A DNA stretch of 64,000 nt from Romboutsia lituseburensis DSM 797 (GCF_900103615.1 NZ_FNGW01000007.1:95160-159159), one strand, 5' to 3'. Shown: positions 43,547 through 53,055, counted from the stretch's first letter. Notes: generated by a model not told the origin, from the sequence alone. Translations and numbers: made by a program.

Positions 43547-44809
43547 ATGGATGTACAAATAACAACATTAGGAGCCCTATTAGGACTTGCGGTAGCTATC
43601 ATTTTAATCATCAAAAAAATACATCCAGCATACAGTTTAATCATAGGAGCTGTAGTTGGAGGATTAGTAGGTGGAGCAGGACTTACTGGTACAGTAGACG
43701 TAATGATGGGCGGGGCAAAAGATATAATGCCAGCAATACTTCGTATAGTAACTTCAGGGGTTTTAGCTGGAGTGCTTATACAAACAGGAGCTGCGGCTAA
43801 AATAGCAGATCAAATTATTAAGACTTTAGGAGAAAAAAGAGCATTATTTGCATTAGCACTATCAACTATGATACTAACATCAGTTGGAGTATTCGTCGAC
43901 GTAGCAGTAATAACAGTAGCACCAATAGCACTAGCAATAGCTAAAAAATTAGGATATGCACCAATGGTAATATTACTAGCAATGATAGGTGGAGGAAAAG
44001 CAGGAAATATAATATCACCAAACCCTAACACAATATCAGCAGCAGAAAACTTTGGAGTAGAATTATCATCTTTAATGGCAGCTAACATAATACCAGCATT
44101 AGTAGGACTTACAGTTACAGTAATATTAGCATCAATGTTAGCTAAAAAAATTAAAGGTACTAAAATAGAAGAAGTAAAACAAGACAAAGAAAATGAACAG
44201 TTACCATCATTCTTTGCAGCAATAATAGGTCCAGTAGTAGCAATAGTATTACTTGCACTAAGACCAATAGCAGGTATAGCAATAGATCCATTAATAGCAC
44301 TTCCAGTTGGAGGTATAGTTGGATGTTTAGTAATGGGCAAAGCTAAAAACCTTAATGAATATATAACATTTGGACTTTCAAAGATGATGCCAGTTGCAAT
44401 ACTTTTAATAGGAACTGGTACAGTAGCAGGAATAATAAAAGCATCAACATTACAACAAACAACAATAGGATTACTAGATGCAATGAACATGCCAGCATTT
44501 TTATTAGCGCCAATATCAGGAGTATTAATGTCAGCAGCAACAGCATCTACAACAGCAGGAGCAACGATAGCATCAGCTACATTTGCACCAGCTATAATAG
44601 CATCTGGAGTATCACCATTAGCAGGTGGAGCAATGGTACATGCAGGAGCAACAGTGCTTGATCATTTACCACATGGATCATTTTTCCATGCAACAGCAGG
44701 AGCAACAAATATGAGCATAGGAGATAGATTAAAACTAATACCATATGAATCATTAATAGGTTTATCAATGACGATAGTATCTACAATAATGTGGGGCATA
44801 ATAATGTAG
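43547..44809 (+). CDS. GntP family proton:organic-acid symporter
   Basis: A 420-aa integral membrane protein with about 12 hydrophobic segments. It shows GntP features such as GGGKAGNIISPNPNTI near residue 150 and the C-terminal HAGATVLDHLPHGSFFHATAG. Given the adjacent glycerate kinase and CdaR-type regulator, glycerate or a related sugar acid is the likely cargo. An AGGCGGTGG site lies before the ATG. Confidence 0.92.
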   Translation: MDVQITTLGALLGLAVAIILIIKKIHPAYSLIIGAVVGGLVGGAGLTGTVDVMMGGAKDIMPAILRIVTSGVLAGVLIQTGAAAKIADQIIKTLGEKRALFALALSTMILTSVGVFVDVAVITVAPIALAIAKKLGYAPMVILLAMIGGGKAGNIISPNPNTISAAENFGVELSSLMAANIIPALVGLTVTVILASMLAKKIKGTKIEEVKQDKENEQLPSFFAAIIGPVVAIVLLALRPIAGIAIDPLIALPVGGIVGCLVMGKAKNLNEYITFGLSKMMPVAILLIGTGTVAGIIKASTLQQTTIGLLDAMNMPAFLLAPISGVLMSAATASTTAGATIASATFAPAIIASGVSPLAGGAMVHAGATVLDHLPHGSFFHATAGATNMSIGDRLKLIPYESLIGLSMTIVSTIMWGIIM

Positions 44810-44868
44810 TAAATAGTAAAAATTATTAATAGAGACATCGAGAAATAGCAATACTTAGGAGGCAAGCA

Positions 44869-46293
44869 ATGTTAAAAGATATAAAAAGAACTAAAATAGT
44901 ATGTACATTAGGACCAGCAACAGATAAAGAAGAAATACTAAGAGAACTTGTATTAAACGGATTAAATGTATGTAGATTTAACTTCTCTCATGGTTCTCAT
45001 GAAGAGCATAAATCAAGAATGGATTTAGTAAAAAAAGTTAGAACTGAATTGGACAAGCCAATAGCAATTTTATTAGATACTAAAGGACCAGAGATAAGAA
45101 CAGGAAACTTTGCAGACCCAGAAGTATTATTAGAAGAAGGACAAGACTTTACTATAACGATGGAAGAAGTTGTAGGAACTAAAGAAATATGTACAGTTAG
45201 CTACAAAGAATTAGCAAATGACGTTAAAGAAGGAGACGTTATACTAATAGATGATGGATTAGTAGGACTAAGAGTTAAAGAAGTATACGGAAAAGATATA
45301 TACTGTAAAGTAGAAAACTCAGGAATAGTTAAAAATCATAAAGGAGTTAACGTACCAGGAGTAAAAATAAACTTACCAGCACTAACAGACAAAGATATAA
45401 GTGATATAGAATTTGGTATAGCTCAAGGCATAGATTATATAGCTGCATCATTTGTAAGAAAAGCATCAGATGTATTAGCTATAAGAGAAGTATTAGAAAA
45501 AAATAATGCTACACATATACAAATAATATCTAAAATAGAAAACCATGAGGGTGTAGAAAATATAGATGAAATACTAAACGTATCTGATGGAATAATGGTA
45601 GCTAGAGGAGATTTAGGAGTTGAAATTCCAACAGAAGAAATACCAATAGCTCAAAAAATGATGATAAAAAAATGTAATGAAGCAGGTAAGCCAGTTATAA
45701 CAGCTACACAAATGTTAGACTCTATGATGAGAAACCCTAGACCGACAAGAGCAGAAGTAACAGACGTTGCAAATGCTATATATGATGGAACAGATGCAAT
45801 AATGTTATCAGGAGAAACAGCAGCAGGTAAATATCCAATAGAAGCTGTAAAAACTATGGCAACAATAGCTAAAAGAGCTGAACAAACATTAGACTATGAT
45901 GAAATGTTAAAAGAAAGAAAAGTAACTGATGTAACAGTAACAAATGCAATAAGTCATGCAACATGCACAACGGCAGTAGATTTAAGTGCTTCAGCGATAG
46001 TAACATTTACATCAAGTGGGCATACAGCTAGAATGGTATCTAAATTTAGACCTAAGTGTCCAATAATAGCAACAACAGAAGATGAAGGAGTAATGAGAAG
46101 GTTGGCATTAACTTGGGGGGTATACCCAGTTAAGACAAGTCATGCAGGAAGCACTGACGAAATAATCGACAACTCAATCAACTCAGTAAAAGATATGAAC
46201 TACTTAAAAGAAGGAGATTTAGTTGTAATAACAGCAGGAGTACCAGTTGGAGTAAGTGGAACAACTAACTTAATAAAAGTTCATAGTATATAA
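44869..46293 (+). CDS. pyk: Pyruvate kinase
   Basis: Converts phosphoenolpyruvate and ADP to pyruvate and ATP. The 474-aa protein has KIVCTLGPATD and NGLNVCRFNFSHGSHEEH near the N terminus, LDTKGPEIRTG near residue 70, the catalytic IISKIENHEGVENIDEIL near residue 218, MVARGDLGVEIP and TRAEVTDVANAIYDGTD. It lacks the extra C-terminal PEP-utiliser-like domain found in some Bacilli. It follows the GntP permease by 60 bases with an AGGAGG site. Confidence 0.98.
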   Translation: MLKDIKRTKIVCTLGPATDKEEILRELVLNGLNVCRFNFSHGSHEEHKSRMDLVKKVRTELDKPIAILLDTKGPEIRTGNFADPEVLLEEGQDFTITMEEVVGTKEICTVSYKELANDVKEGDVILIDDGLVGLRVKEVYGKDIYCKVENSGIVKNHKGVNVPGVKINLPALTDKDISDIEFGIAQGIDYIAASFVRKASDVLAIREVLEKNNATHIQIISKIENHEGVENIDEILNVSDGIMVARGDLGVEIPTEEIPIAQKMMIKKCNEAGKPVITATQMLDSMMRNPRPTRAEVTDVANAIYDGTDAIMLSGETAAGKYPIEAVKTMATIAKRAEQTLDYDEMLKERKVTDVTVTNAISHATCTTAVDLSASAIVTFTSSGHTARMVSKFRPKCPIIATTEDEGVMRRLALTWGVYPVKTSHAGSTDEIIDNSINSVKDMNYLKEGDLVVITAGVPVGVSGTTNLIKVHSI

Positions 46294-46323
46294 GTTTAAT
46301 AAAATCTAATTTTTACATTTAGT

Positions 46324-46377
46324 AAAACACCTGTCACATAAATAATTCTAAAGTGTTGTGTGATAGGTGTTTTTTGT
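46324..46377 (+). terminator. Terminator after pyk
   Basis: AACACCTGTCACA pairs with TGTGTGATAGGTGTT around a loop, followed by TTTT. Slightly imperfect. Confidence 0.8.
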
Positions 46378-46562
46378 TATACAGGATTTATTATGGAAAA
46401 AATAGTAGATAATAAAAGCCTAATATTAATAGAAAAAATATAAAATGGCAATAATTATGCATATAAGCAAAATTAGGTACATAGCTTGAATACACTGGGT
46501 TTATGTGATATATTAAAGAGTAAGCAAAATTTTTGAAAAAACAAAAGAGAGGAGGAGTAACT

Positions 46563-46790
46563 ATGGATATAACTACAATATTAATGGGTGTACAAGTAGT
46601 ATTAGCTGTTGTTTTAGTAGGGAGCATAATGCCACAAGACACTAAGAGTGCAGTTCCTTCACAATTTGGTGGAGAAGGGAATCAAAGTTACTTCAAGCCA
46701 AAAGGAAAAGAAGCTTTTCTTGGAAGAGTTACAAAAATATCAGCAGTATTATTTTTCTTAAATGCATTAGCAATGCTTTTAATTAAGTAA
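46563..46790 (+). CDS. secG: Preprotein translocase subunit SecG
   Basis: A small membrane subunit of the Sec translocon, 75 aa. It has two hydrophobic helices (TTILMGVQVVLAVVLVGSIM and ISAVLFFLNALAMLLI) joined by a polar loop, as in the family. The start is ATG 46563 with GAGGAGG upstream; a TTG at 46533 lies before that site. secG near rnr, smpB and ssrA is a common order in Clostridia. Confidence 0.93.
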   Translation: MDITTILMGVQVVLAVVLVGSIMPQDTKSAVPSQFGGEGNQSYFKPKGKEAFLGRVTKISAVLFFLNALAMLLIK

Positions 46791-46857
46791 TTTAAATAAT
46801 TGGCCATTATTTAATATAACTGATTAATATTTAAAAATTAAATTTAGTTTTTAAGAG

Positions 46858-46910
46858 AAAAAAGAGTATTTCAAGGTGATTTAATTCATCTAGGAATACT
46901 CTTTTTTTGT
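46858..46910 (+). terminator. Terminator after secG
   Basis: AAAAGAGTATTTC pairs with GGAATACTCTTTT, followed by further T residues. Confidence 0.85.
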
Positions 46911-47013
46911 GCACCAATATTAATTAAAAAAATATATATAAAACATAGGGAAGACTGAAAAAGAATGAAAGGATTAATAGATAGCTGAATATAAAACTAT
47001 AGGGGTGAATAAT

Positions 47014-47673
47014 ATGAATAATAAAATTAAAATGTATGTAGATGATTTATTTAAAAATGCACCTAAAACTAGAAAATCATATGAACTAAAAGAAGAAATG
47101 CTATCAAATATAAATGATAAGTATAATGATTTACTAGATCTGGGATTAGATGAATCAGAAGCTTATTCAAGAGCAGTTGATAACATTGGCGATATAAATG
47201 AATTAATACAAGATGTTAGGGATTATACAAAAGAAGAAGAAAATTATAGAAAAAAATCAAGCATAAGAACAACAATAGCCACTATGCTATATATAATGTG
47301 CCCAATACCATTATTACTCTTTGCAGAATCACCTGAAAAACTCCAAATATTAGGTATAGTTATACTATTAGTTATAGTTGCAATAGCTACAGGTATATTT
47401 AGATATAATAATCATGATAAACCAACATCTAGAATTAATGATGAATTGTATGAAGAATTTATTCAGTGGAAAGATAGAGGAAGTAAAAAAACACCTATGG
47501 AATATAGAATAAGATCAATAGTAGGCTCATTAACTTTGATAGTATACTTCATAGTTAGTTTTACTTATGATAACTGGGATGTATCATGGATAATATTTTT
47601 AATAGGAGTACTAGTTAAAAATATAGTAAGTGCTTGGTTTGAACATTTAGAAATCAAAAAAAGTAAAGCTTAA
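47014..47673 (+). CDS. HAAS/permease-prefix-domain membrane protein
   Basis: A 219-aa protein. The N-terminal helical domain (KIKMYVDDLFKNAPKTRKSY, then NINDKYNDLLDLGLDESEAY and AVDNIGDINELI) matches the HAAS/permease-prefix type that often pairs with PadR regulators. Four hydrophobic segments follow in the C-terminal half. No PadR gene is adjacent. The start is ATG 47014 with AGGGGTG six bases upstream. The function is unknown; it may sense or transmit signals at the membrane. Confidence 0.7.
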   Translation: MNNKIKMYVDDLFKNAPKTRKSYELKEEMLSNINDKYNDLLDLGLDESEAYSRAVDNIGDINELIQDVRDYTKEEENYRKKSSIRTTIATMLYIMCPIPLLLFAESPEKLQILGIVILLVIVAIATGIFRYNNHDKPTSRINDELYEEFIQWKDRGSKKTPMEYRIRSIVGSLTLIVYFIVSFTYDNWDVSWIIFLIGVLVKNIVSAWFEHLEIKKSKA

Positions 47674-47678
47674 TAAAT

Positions 47679-47713
47679 AAAAAAGCTGACTTAAAAATTT
47701 AAGTCAGCTTTTT
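47679..47713. terminator. Bidirectional terminator
   Basis: AAAAAGCTGACTTAAA pairs with TTTAAGTCAGCTTTTT. On the minus strand its left arm contains the last codons and stop of the Fur/PerR remnant. Confidence 0.9.
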
Positions 47714-47833
47714 GCAAGATTTACATACGCCTTTAAAGACTATATTATAAGAGCTAATATCTATATCATGTTCACTTGATAGATCATTTATAAAGCACTT
47801 TATAGAGCTTGAATCAATATCATAAAATTCATA
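47699..47833 (-). pseudogene. C-terminal remnant of a Fur/PerR-family regulator
   Basis: Directly after the rubrerythrin stop, a different minus-strand frame reads YEFYDIDSSSIKCFINDL, then SYNIVFKGVCKSCKKLT and stop. This is the C-terminal dimerisation end of Fur/PerR proteins, including the final CxxC structural zinc pair. No start codon, ribosome binding site or DNA-binding domain is present, and a stop lies just upstream in the same frame. In C. difficile, perR follows rbr, so this is best read as the leftover of an rbr-perR operon after an internal deletion of about 100 codons. Confidence 0.85.
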
Positions 47834-47838
47834 TATTA

Positions 47839-48375
47839 TTAAAATTTGTCAGCTTTTATTTCAAAGTAAGCCTTAGGATGAGCACATACAGGACAGACTT
47901 CTAAAGCCTTAGGACCTACATGTATATGACCACAGTTCATGCATCTCCATTCAACATTTTCTTCTTTAACGAATACTTTTTCTTCTTGAAGATTTTTAAG
48001 TAATTCTAAGTATCTTTCTTCATGTTGTTTTTCTATTTTACCAACAGCTCTCATTAAAAATGCTATTTGCTTGAATCCTTCTTCTTCAGCATCTTTAGCG
48101 AATTGCTCATACATGTCAACCCACTCGTAGTTTTCACCACTTGCAGCGTCCTTTAAATTTTCTTCAGTAGTTGGTACACCGTCATGTAATAATTTAAACC
48201 ACATTTTAGCATGAGCCATTTCGTTATGAGCTGTTTCTTCGAATACAGCAGCTATTTTGTTGTATCCTTCTTTTTTAGCTTGAGAAGCATAGTAAGTATA
48301 TTTGTTTCTTGCTTGAGACTCTCCAGCAAAAGCAGACATTAAATTTTGTTCAGTTTTAGTTCCTTTTAAATTCAT
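47839..48375 (-). CDS. rbr: Rubrerythrin
   Basis: Detoxifies hydrogen peroxide in anaerobes using a di-iron site. The 178-aa protein has an N-terminal ferritin-like four-helix domain with iron ligands in [24 protein letters not shown] and [14 protein letters not shown]-terminal rubredoxin domain has CMNCG and [12 protein letters not shown]. The start is ATG 48375 with GGAGGGG upstream. A strong promoter and a Fur-type palindrome precede it, but the regulator gene normally downstream is only a remnant. Confidence 0.97.
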   Translation of the reverse strand: MNLKGTKTEQNLMSAFAGESQARNKYTYYASQAKKEGYNKIAAVFEETAHNEMAHAKMWFKLLHDGVPTTEENLKDAASGENYEWVDMYEQFAKDAEEEGFKQIAFLMRAVGKIEKQHEERYLELLKNLQEEKVFVKEENVEWRCMNCGHIHVGPKALEVCPVCAHPKAYFEIKADKF

Positions 48376-48400
48376 AATAAACCCCTCCATTAATTTTAAT

Positions 48401-48451
48401 AATAGTAATCATTACTGTTTTTATTATATTCCTCAAAATAAACCCATTCAA
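48401..48451 (-). promoter_or_regulatory. rbr promoter with PerR/Fur-like operator
   Basis: On the minus strand: TTGAAT (48451-48446), 17-base spacer, TATAAT (48428-48423). Immediately downstream is the palindrome AGTAATGATTACT centred on 48410, within a 7-1-7 type arrangement. The position overlaps the start of transcription, as expected for a repressor. Confidence 0.72.
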
Positions 48452-48698
48452 CTAATTTTTGGAAATTAAAATAATTGATTTAGAAATAATTTATAAACAT
48501 ATTGTGATATGAAGTTTCATAACAATCTAAAAATCTAAAAATATATAATATTAAAATAAGAGTTATTAGTTATAAATGTTGAAAAATACACAAATTTAAC
48601 GTAATAAAGTTGTAATAAACAACAAGGATTTTAAAAAGTTTTAAAGAAATCAATTGTTATGATTGGTACAACACTACTGAAACAAGGAGGAATTAATT
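48452..48698. other. Rest of the divergent rbr / HTH-gene spacer
   Basis: Together with the rbr promoter this forms a 320-base gene-free stretch. It is AT-rich. A direct promoter for the rightward gene is likely near 48650-48680, but I could not assign clear boxes. No small gene was seen. Confidence 0.4.
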
Positions 48699-49010
48699 AT
48701 GGCAATGTTTAAAATGAAAACTGAAGATGAGTGGAAGAAAAGTTATATATTAGAGTTTAATGAGATGAGAGATGCATATGAATCTAAATTAAAAAAGAAA
48801 CAAGATGAAATTGATAATTTAAAACAAGAAATACTAAGAATAAGAGATAGTAAAAACACATTAAGACCAAAAGAAAAACAAATTTCAGATATAGATATAC
48901 AAAGTATAAAAGATTTAAGATTTTGTGGACTTAGTTATAGTGAAATATCAAGAAAAACAAGATGGAGCAAAGCAACTATAAGTAGAGTATTAAATGGGCT
49001 TTATGATTAA
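48699..49010 (+). CDS. Coiled-coil plus helix-turn-helix small DNA-binding protein
   Basis: A 103-aa protein. Residues about 10-55 form a charged coiled coil (AYESKLKKKQDEIDNLKQEI). The C-terminal 40 residues form a resolvase-type helix-turn-helix (CGLSYSEISRKTRWSKATISRVLNG). No catalytic domain is present. It is probably a small transcription factor or nucleoid-type protein. AAGGAGG precedes the ATG and a terminator follows. Confidence 0.75.
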   Translation: MAMFKMKTEDEWKKSYILEFNEMRDAYESKLKKKQDEIDNLKQEILRIRDSKNTLRPKEKQISDIDIQSIKDLRFCGLSYSEISRKTRWSKATISRVLNGLYD

Positions 49011-49030
49011 ATTTATTTTTATTAAATACC

Positions 49031-49067
49031 AAAAATAGACATGTATTAAAATATGTCTATTTTTTTT
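49031..49067 (+). terminator. Rho-independent terminator
   Basis: AAATAGACAT pairs with ATGTCTATTT around TGTATTAAAAT, then further T residues. Confidence 0.85.
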
Positions 49068-49323
49068 AAATAAAGGAAAAACTAAATATATATAAGTTTA
49101 ATTTACCAATGTATGGCAATGGTGTATAATAAGGAAATAGTATAATAAAAGTTTAGTTTATATATGTAACTAAACGAAAAGAAACGGATAAATTTAATAG
49201 AAAAAATAAGAAATAAAAATTAGTATCAATTATATATTTAAAGAAACATAAGATACAGTATAGATAGTTTTTTATATTATGTAATTGATATAGATATAAA
49301 ATACAAAAACAGGAGGTACTTAA

Positions 49324-51492
49324 ATGTTACCAGGACTTAAAGAACGTTTATTAGGACTAATAAATGAAGAAGCATACAATCCTCTAAAAAAAGAAGAATT
49401 GGCAATTATATTTGATATACATTCAACAGAAATGCCGATGTTTTATAACTTTTTAGATGAATTAGAAGAAGACGGATATATATGTAAAACTAAAAAAGGT
49501 AAAATAGCATCAGCTAAACAAATGGGATACTTTGTAGGAAAATTCGTAGCTCATAGAAAAGGATTTGGATTTGTTGAGTCTGATGAAGAATATACACAAG
49601 ACTTATTTATACCATCAAGCGAAATAAATAGTGCAATGCACAATGATAGAGTTGTAGCTGAAATAGTAACACCTGCTACAGATGAAAAAAGAGCAGAAGG
49701 TAGAATAATAAAAATATTACAAAGAGAAGTAACTAAAGTAGTAGGAGTATTCCAACCAAACAAGAACTTCGGATTTGTTATACCTGATGAAAAGAAATTT
49801 AACCAAGATATATATATACCTAAAAAATATTTCTCTGGTGCAAGAGATAATGATAAAGTAGTATGTCAAATAACTGTATGGCCGCAAGCGGGTAGAAAGC
49901 CAGAAGGTAAAGTAGTAGAAATATTAGGGCAAAAAGGTACAAAAGAAGTAGAAATACTTTCTATAATAAAAGCACACGGACTACCAGAAGAATTCCCTAA
50001 AAAAGTATTAGATGAAGCGGAAAATGTAGCAATAGCTATACCAGAAGATGAATTAGACAGAAGAGTAGACTTAAGAAACTTAAACATATTCACAATAGAT
50101 GGTGAAGATGCAAAAGACTTAGATGATGCTATATCTATAGAAGTCCTACCTAATGGAAACTTTAAGCTAGGAGTTCATATAGCTGACGTTACTCATTACG
50201 TAAGAGAAAAAAGTAAGCTAGATAAAGAAGCTTTAAAAAGAGCAACTTCAGTTTATTTAGTAGATACAGTAATACCAATGTTACCTAAGACACTATCAAA
50301 TGGAATGTGTAGTTTAAATCCTAATGAAGATAAACTTACATTATCAGTATTTATGGAAATAGACAGAAAAGGTACAGTTAAAAAATATGATATACAAGAA
50401 TCTGTAATAAATTCAAAAGCTAGAATGACTTACACAGAAGTTTCAGATATATTAGAAAAAGATGATGAAGAATTAAAAGCTAAATTTGCTCATGTAGTAG
50501 AAGACTTCAAAAATTCAGAAGTATTAGCAAGAATACTTATGGATAGAAGATCTAAGAGAGGAGCAATAGACTTTGACTTCCCAGAAGCTAAAATAATATT
50601 AAATCCTGAAGGAACAGTTAAAGATATAAAACATTATGAAAGAAGAATATCTAATAAAATAATAGAAGAATTCATGCTTATAACAAATGAAACAGTAGCA
50701 GAACATTACTTCTGGTTAAACATGCCATTTGTTTATAGAATACATGAGACTCCATCACCAGAAAAAATGCAAGATTTAAATAAATTTATATCTACATTTG
50801 GATATACTATAAAAGGTGATTTAGAAGAGGTTCATCCAAAAGCATTACAATCTATAATAGAACAGATAAAAGGAAAAAGAGAAGAAGAAGCGATAAGTAC
50901 AATAATGTTACGTTCATTAAAGCAAGCTAAGTATTCACCAGAATGTAGTGGTCACTTTGGTCTAGCTGCACAGTATTACAGTCACTTTACTTCACCAATA
51001 AGAAGATATCCTGACTTACAAATACACAGAATAATGAAAGAACATTTAAATAATAAAATAAATAATAAGAGACAAGAACAACTTACTAATATAGTAGAAT
51101 ATGCATCAGTTCAATCATCAGAAAGAGAAAGAGCAGCAGAACTTGCTGAAAGAGATGTAAAAGACTACTACAAAGCTGTATATATGTTAGACAAAGTTGG
51201 AGAAGAATTCGATGGTATCATATCAAGTGTAACATCATTTGGTATGTTTATAGAATTAGATACAACAGTAGAAGGATTATGCAGACTTGCAAATATGGGA
51301 GATGACTATTATATTTATGACGATATGACATATACTATAATAGGAGAAAGAACTAAGAAGACTTATAGAATAGGTGATCCTGTAAAAATTAGAGTTGAAA
51401 ATGTAAATGTTGATTTAAGAGAAATCGACTTTAGAATACTTTATAAAATAGAAGATAATAATCAAGAAACTCAAGTAGAAGATGAAGAATAA
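49324..51492 (+). CDS. rnr: Ribonuclease R
   Basis: A 3'-to-5' exoribonuclease that degrades structured RNA and works with tmRNA in ribosome rescue. The 722-aa protein has an N-terminal winged helix (about residues 1-60), two cold-shock domains (GFGFVESDEEY..., NFGFVIPDEKKF...), the RNB catalytic domain starting at TIDGEDAKDLDDAISIEV near residue 258 with its aspartate cluster, and a C-terminal S1 domain (about 630-705) with an acidic tail. An AGGAGGT site precedes the ATG. smpB and ssrA follow, separated from it by a TnpB-like gene. Confidence 0.97.
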   Translation: MLPGLKERLLGLINEEAYNPLKKEELAIIFDIHSTEMPMFYNFLDELEEDGYICKTKKGKIASAKQMGYFVGKFVAHRKGFGFVESDEEYTQDLFIPSSEINSAMHNDRVVAEIVTPATDEKRAEGRIIKILQREVTKVVGVFQPNKNFGFVIPDEKKFNQDIYIPKKYFSGARDNDKVVCQITVWPQAGRKPEGKVVEILGQKGTKEVEILSIIKAHGLPEEFPKKVLDEAENVAIAIPEDELDRRVDLRNLNIFTIDGEDAKDLDDAISIEVLPNGNFKLGVHIADVTHYVREKSKLDKEALKRATSVYLVDTVIPMLPKTLSNGMCSLNPNEDKLTLSVFMEIDRKGTVKKYDIQESVINSKARMTYTEVSDILEKDDEELKAKFAHVVEDFKNSEVLARILMDRRSKRGAIDFDFPEAKIILNPEGTVKDIKHYERRISNKIIEEFMLITNETVAEHYFWLNMPFVYRIHETPSPEKMQDLNKFISTFGYTIKGDLEEVHPKALQSIIEQIKGKREEEAISTIMLRSLKQAKYSPECSGHFGLAAQYYSHFTSPIRRYPDLQIHRIMKEHLNNKINNKRQEQLTNIVEYASVQSSERERAAELAERDVKDYYKAVYMLDKVGEEFDGIISSVTSFGMFIELDTTVEGLCRLANMGDDYYIYDDMTYTIIGERTKKTYRIGDPVKIRVENVNVDLREIDFRILYKIEDNNQETQVEDEE

Positions 51493-51580
51493 TAACAAAT
51501 AAATAATAAGACCCTACAAAACAAATTGTTAAGTGGTTAATTAGGGTAATAGAATGAAAAATTTAATGGATTTGATGGTG

Positions 51581-51618
51581 ACTATGAAAGAAAAAGACAT
51601 AGATAAAGCTTTCATGGT
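51581..51618 (+). repeat. Hairpin at the left side of the TnpB-like gene
   Basis: ACTATGAAAG pairs with CTTTCATGGT (one G-T pair) around an 18-base loop in the spacer between rnr and the TnpB-like gene. Subterminal hairpins mark IS200/IS605 ends, so this may be the left-end hairpin. It is not proven. Confidence 0.4.
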
Positions 51619-51654
51619 GTAGAATAGTTAAATTTAATTGAAGGAGGTGTTAGT

Positions 51655-53055
51655 ATGTCCGTAGTAAGTAAGAATTATACAATAGAAACTCGTTTAGAGT
51701 TAAAAAATAACGAAGAATTAGTATCTTACTTTGAAAATTATATACGTGATTATAACTTAATACTAAGATACGTATGGCGACAACTAACATCTCCAACATA
51801 TAAAGAAGAGTATCCTAAGAAGTCTTACTTTGTAACTCATTTATGTACTAAATATACTATTTTAAAGAGGACTGCTAACTCAATAATGTATGAAGTAGAG
51901 GGTAGGGTAAAGTCTTTAAAAGCCTTAAAAGAGTATGAGAAAAGACAATTAGAGTATAAGATAGGTAGTTTAGAAAATAAACGAAATAAGCTAAGTTATG
52001 CTATAAATAATATAAAGCCTAAAGTAAGGGTAAATAAAGCTACTGAAAAGCAATTAAAGAAGTATAGGGAGAATAAAAGGTATTTATATTATATAAATCA
52101 AAAGCTAAATAAGAAGAAAATGAAGTTAAAGCAATTAAGTTATGAGTTAGAAAATAATATATTAAAGATATGCTTTGGAACGAAGAAATTGTATGATAGC
52201 CAATATAGATTAAACGATAACGGATTTAGAAGTCATAAAGGTTGGTATAACACTTTTGTAAAGAATAGAGATAAGAATATTTATTATATGGGTAGTAAAG
52301 ATGAAACAAAGGGTAATCAATTATTCCAAATAACTTATAATGAAACTACAGATGACTTTTATATAAAGTTAAGAAAAGAAAATAAGTATACCGAAGATAG
52401 TAAGTATATAGAAGGTATATGTAACTTTAAATATCAAAGAGAGTATTTAAAAAATATGTTAATAGAAGGTATTTATCCATTAACATATAGAGTAAAAAGA
52501 GTAGGAACGAAATGGTATTTACAAGTAGTAATAACTATAAGAAATGAAGTGAATACTTGCTTAACAAGAAGTACTAATGGAGTATTAGGTTTAGATTATA
52601 ATAAAGGTTTTATAGAATTATGTGAAATAAATAAAGAAGGAAATATAGTAAATTTAAAGCATATAAAGATGTACCATAAAGGTTGTAATATTAAGGCAAT
52701 AAATGAGATAAGACAAGTAGTATCGCAAGTATGTAACTATGCTTTGGGAGTAGGAAAAGATATAGTAATAGAGGATTTAAACTTTAAGAAAACAAAGGCC
52801 AAGATCCTAAAAGGTAAAGGAAAGCAAGGAAAAACGTATAATAAGATGGTAAATCAATTAGATTATAGTAGGTATAAAGAAACCTTTGAGAATAGTTGTT
52901 TTAGAAATAAGGTAGGTTTGAAGATGGTAAACCCCTATAATACAAGTAAAATAGGCATAGAGAAGTATGCGTATGAAAAGAAGTTAAGTAGTCATCAGAG
53001 TGCAAGCTATGTAATAGCTAGAAAAGGTCAAGGTTTTTTAGATAAGTTAAAATAG
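51655..53055 (+). CDS. Solitary TnpB-like (IS200/IS605 OrfB-related) protein with atypical RuvC-III
   Basis: A 466-aa protein of the TnpB/OrfB superfamily. An N-terminal helical, lysine- and tyrosine-rich region (about 1-200) precedes a split RuvC fold: RuvC-I VLGLDYNKGFIELCEI (near residue 305) with the aspartate, and RuvC-II IVIEDLNFKK (near 365) with the glutamate. The C-terminal part reads NPYNTSKIGIEKYAYEK then SSHQSASYVIARKGQGF. It has neither the CxxC...CxxC zinc ribbon nor the D-x-N-A-A motif of classical TnpB. No tnpA accompanies it. AAGGAGGTG precedes the ATG. It interrupts the rnr-smpB neighbourhood. It may be an RNA-guided nuclease with an altered site, or a nuclease-dead relative. 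Confidence 0.8.
   Translation: MSVVSKNYTIETRLELKNNEELVSYFENYIRDYNLILRYVWRQLTSPTYKEEYPKKSYFVTHLCTKYTILKRTANSIMYEVEGRVKSLKALKEYEKRQLEYKIGSLENKRNKLSYAINNIKPKVRVNKATEKQLKKYRENKRYLYYINQKLNKKKMKLKQLSYELENNILKICFGTKKLYDSQYRLNDNGFRSHKGWYNTFVKNRDKNIYYMGSKDETKGNQLFQITYNETTDDFYIKLRKENKYTEDSKYIEGICNFKYQREYLKNMLIEGIYPLTYRVKRVGTKWYLQVVITIRNEVNTCLTRSTNGVLGLDYNKGFIELCEINKEGNIVNLKHIKMYHKGCNIKAINEIRQVVSQVCNYALGVGKDIVIEDLNFKKTKAKILKGKGKQGKTYNKMVNQLDYSRYKETFENSCFRNKVGLKMVNPYNTSKIGIEKYAYEKKLSSHQSASYVIARKGQGFLDKLK

Noticed and set aside
43492..43800. 102-codon frame overlapping the start of the GntP gene
   Set aside because: It overlaps in another frame, and the GCGGTGG ribosome binding site fits the GntP start at 43547.
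43810..44490. Minus-strand open frame of 226 codons inside the GntP permease gene
   Set aside because: It lies fully inside a well-supported membrane transporter gene, has no recognisable domain and arises from the codon bias of the other strand.
51554..51622. 22-codon frame before the TnpB-like gene
   Set aside because: Too short, without a clear ribosome binding site, and it coincides with a hairpin more likely to be an element end.
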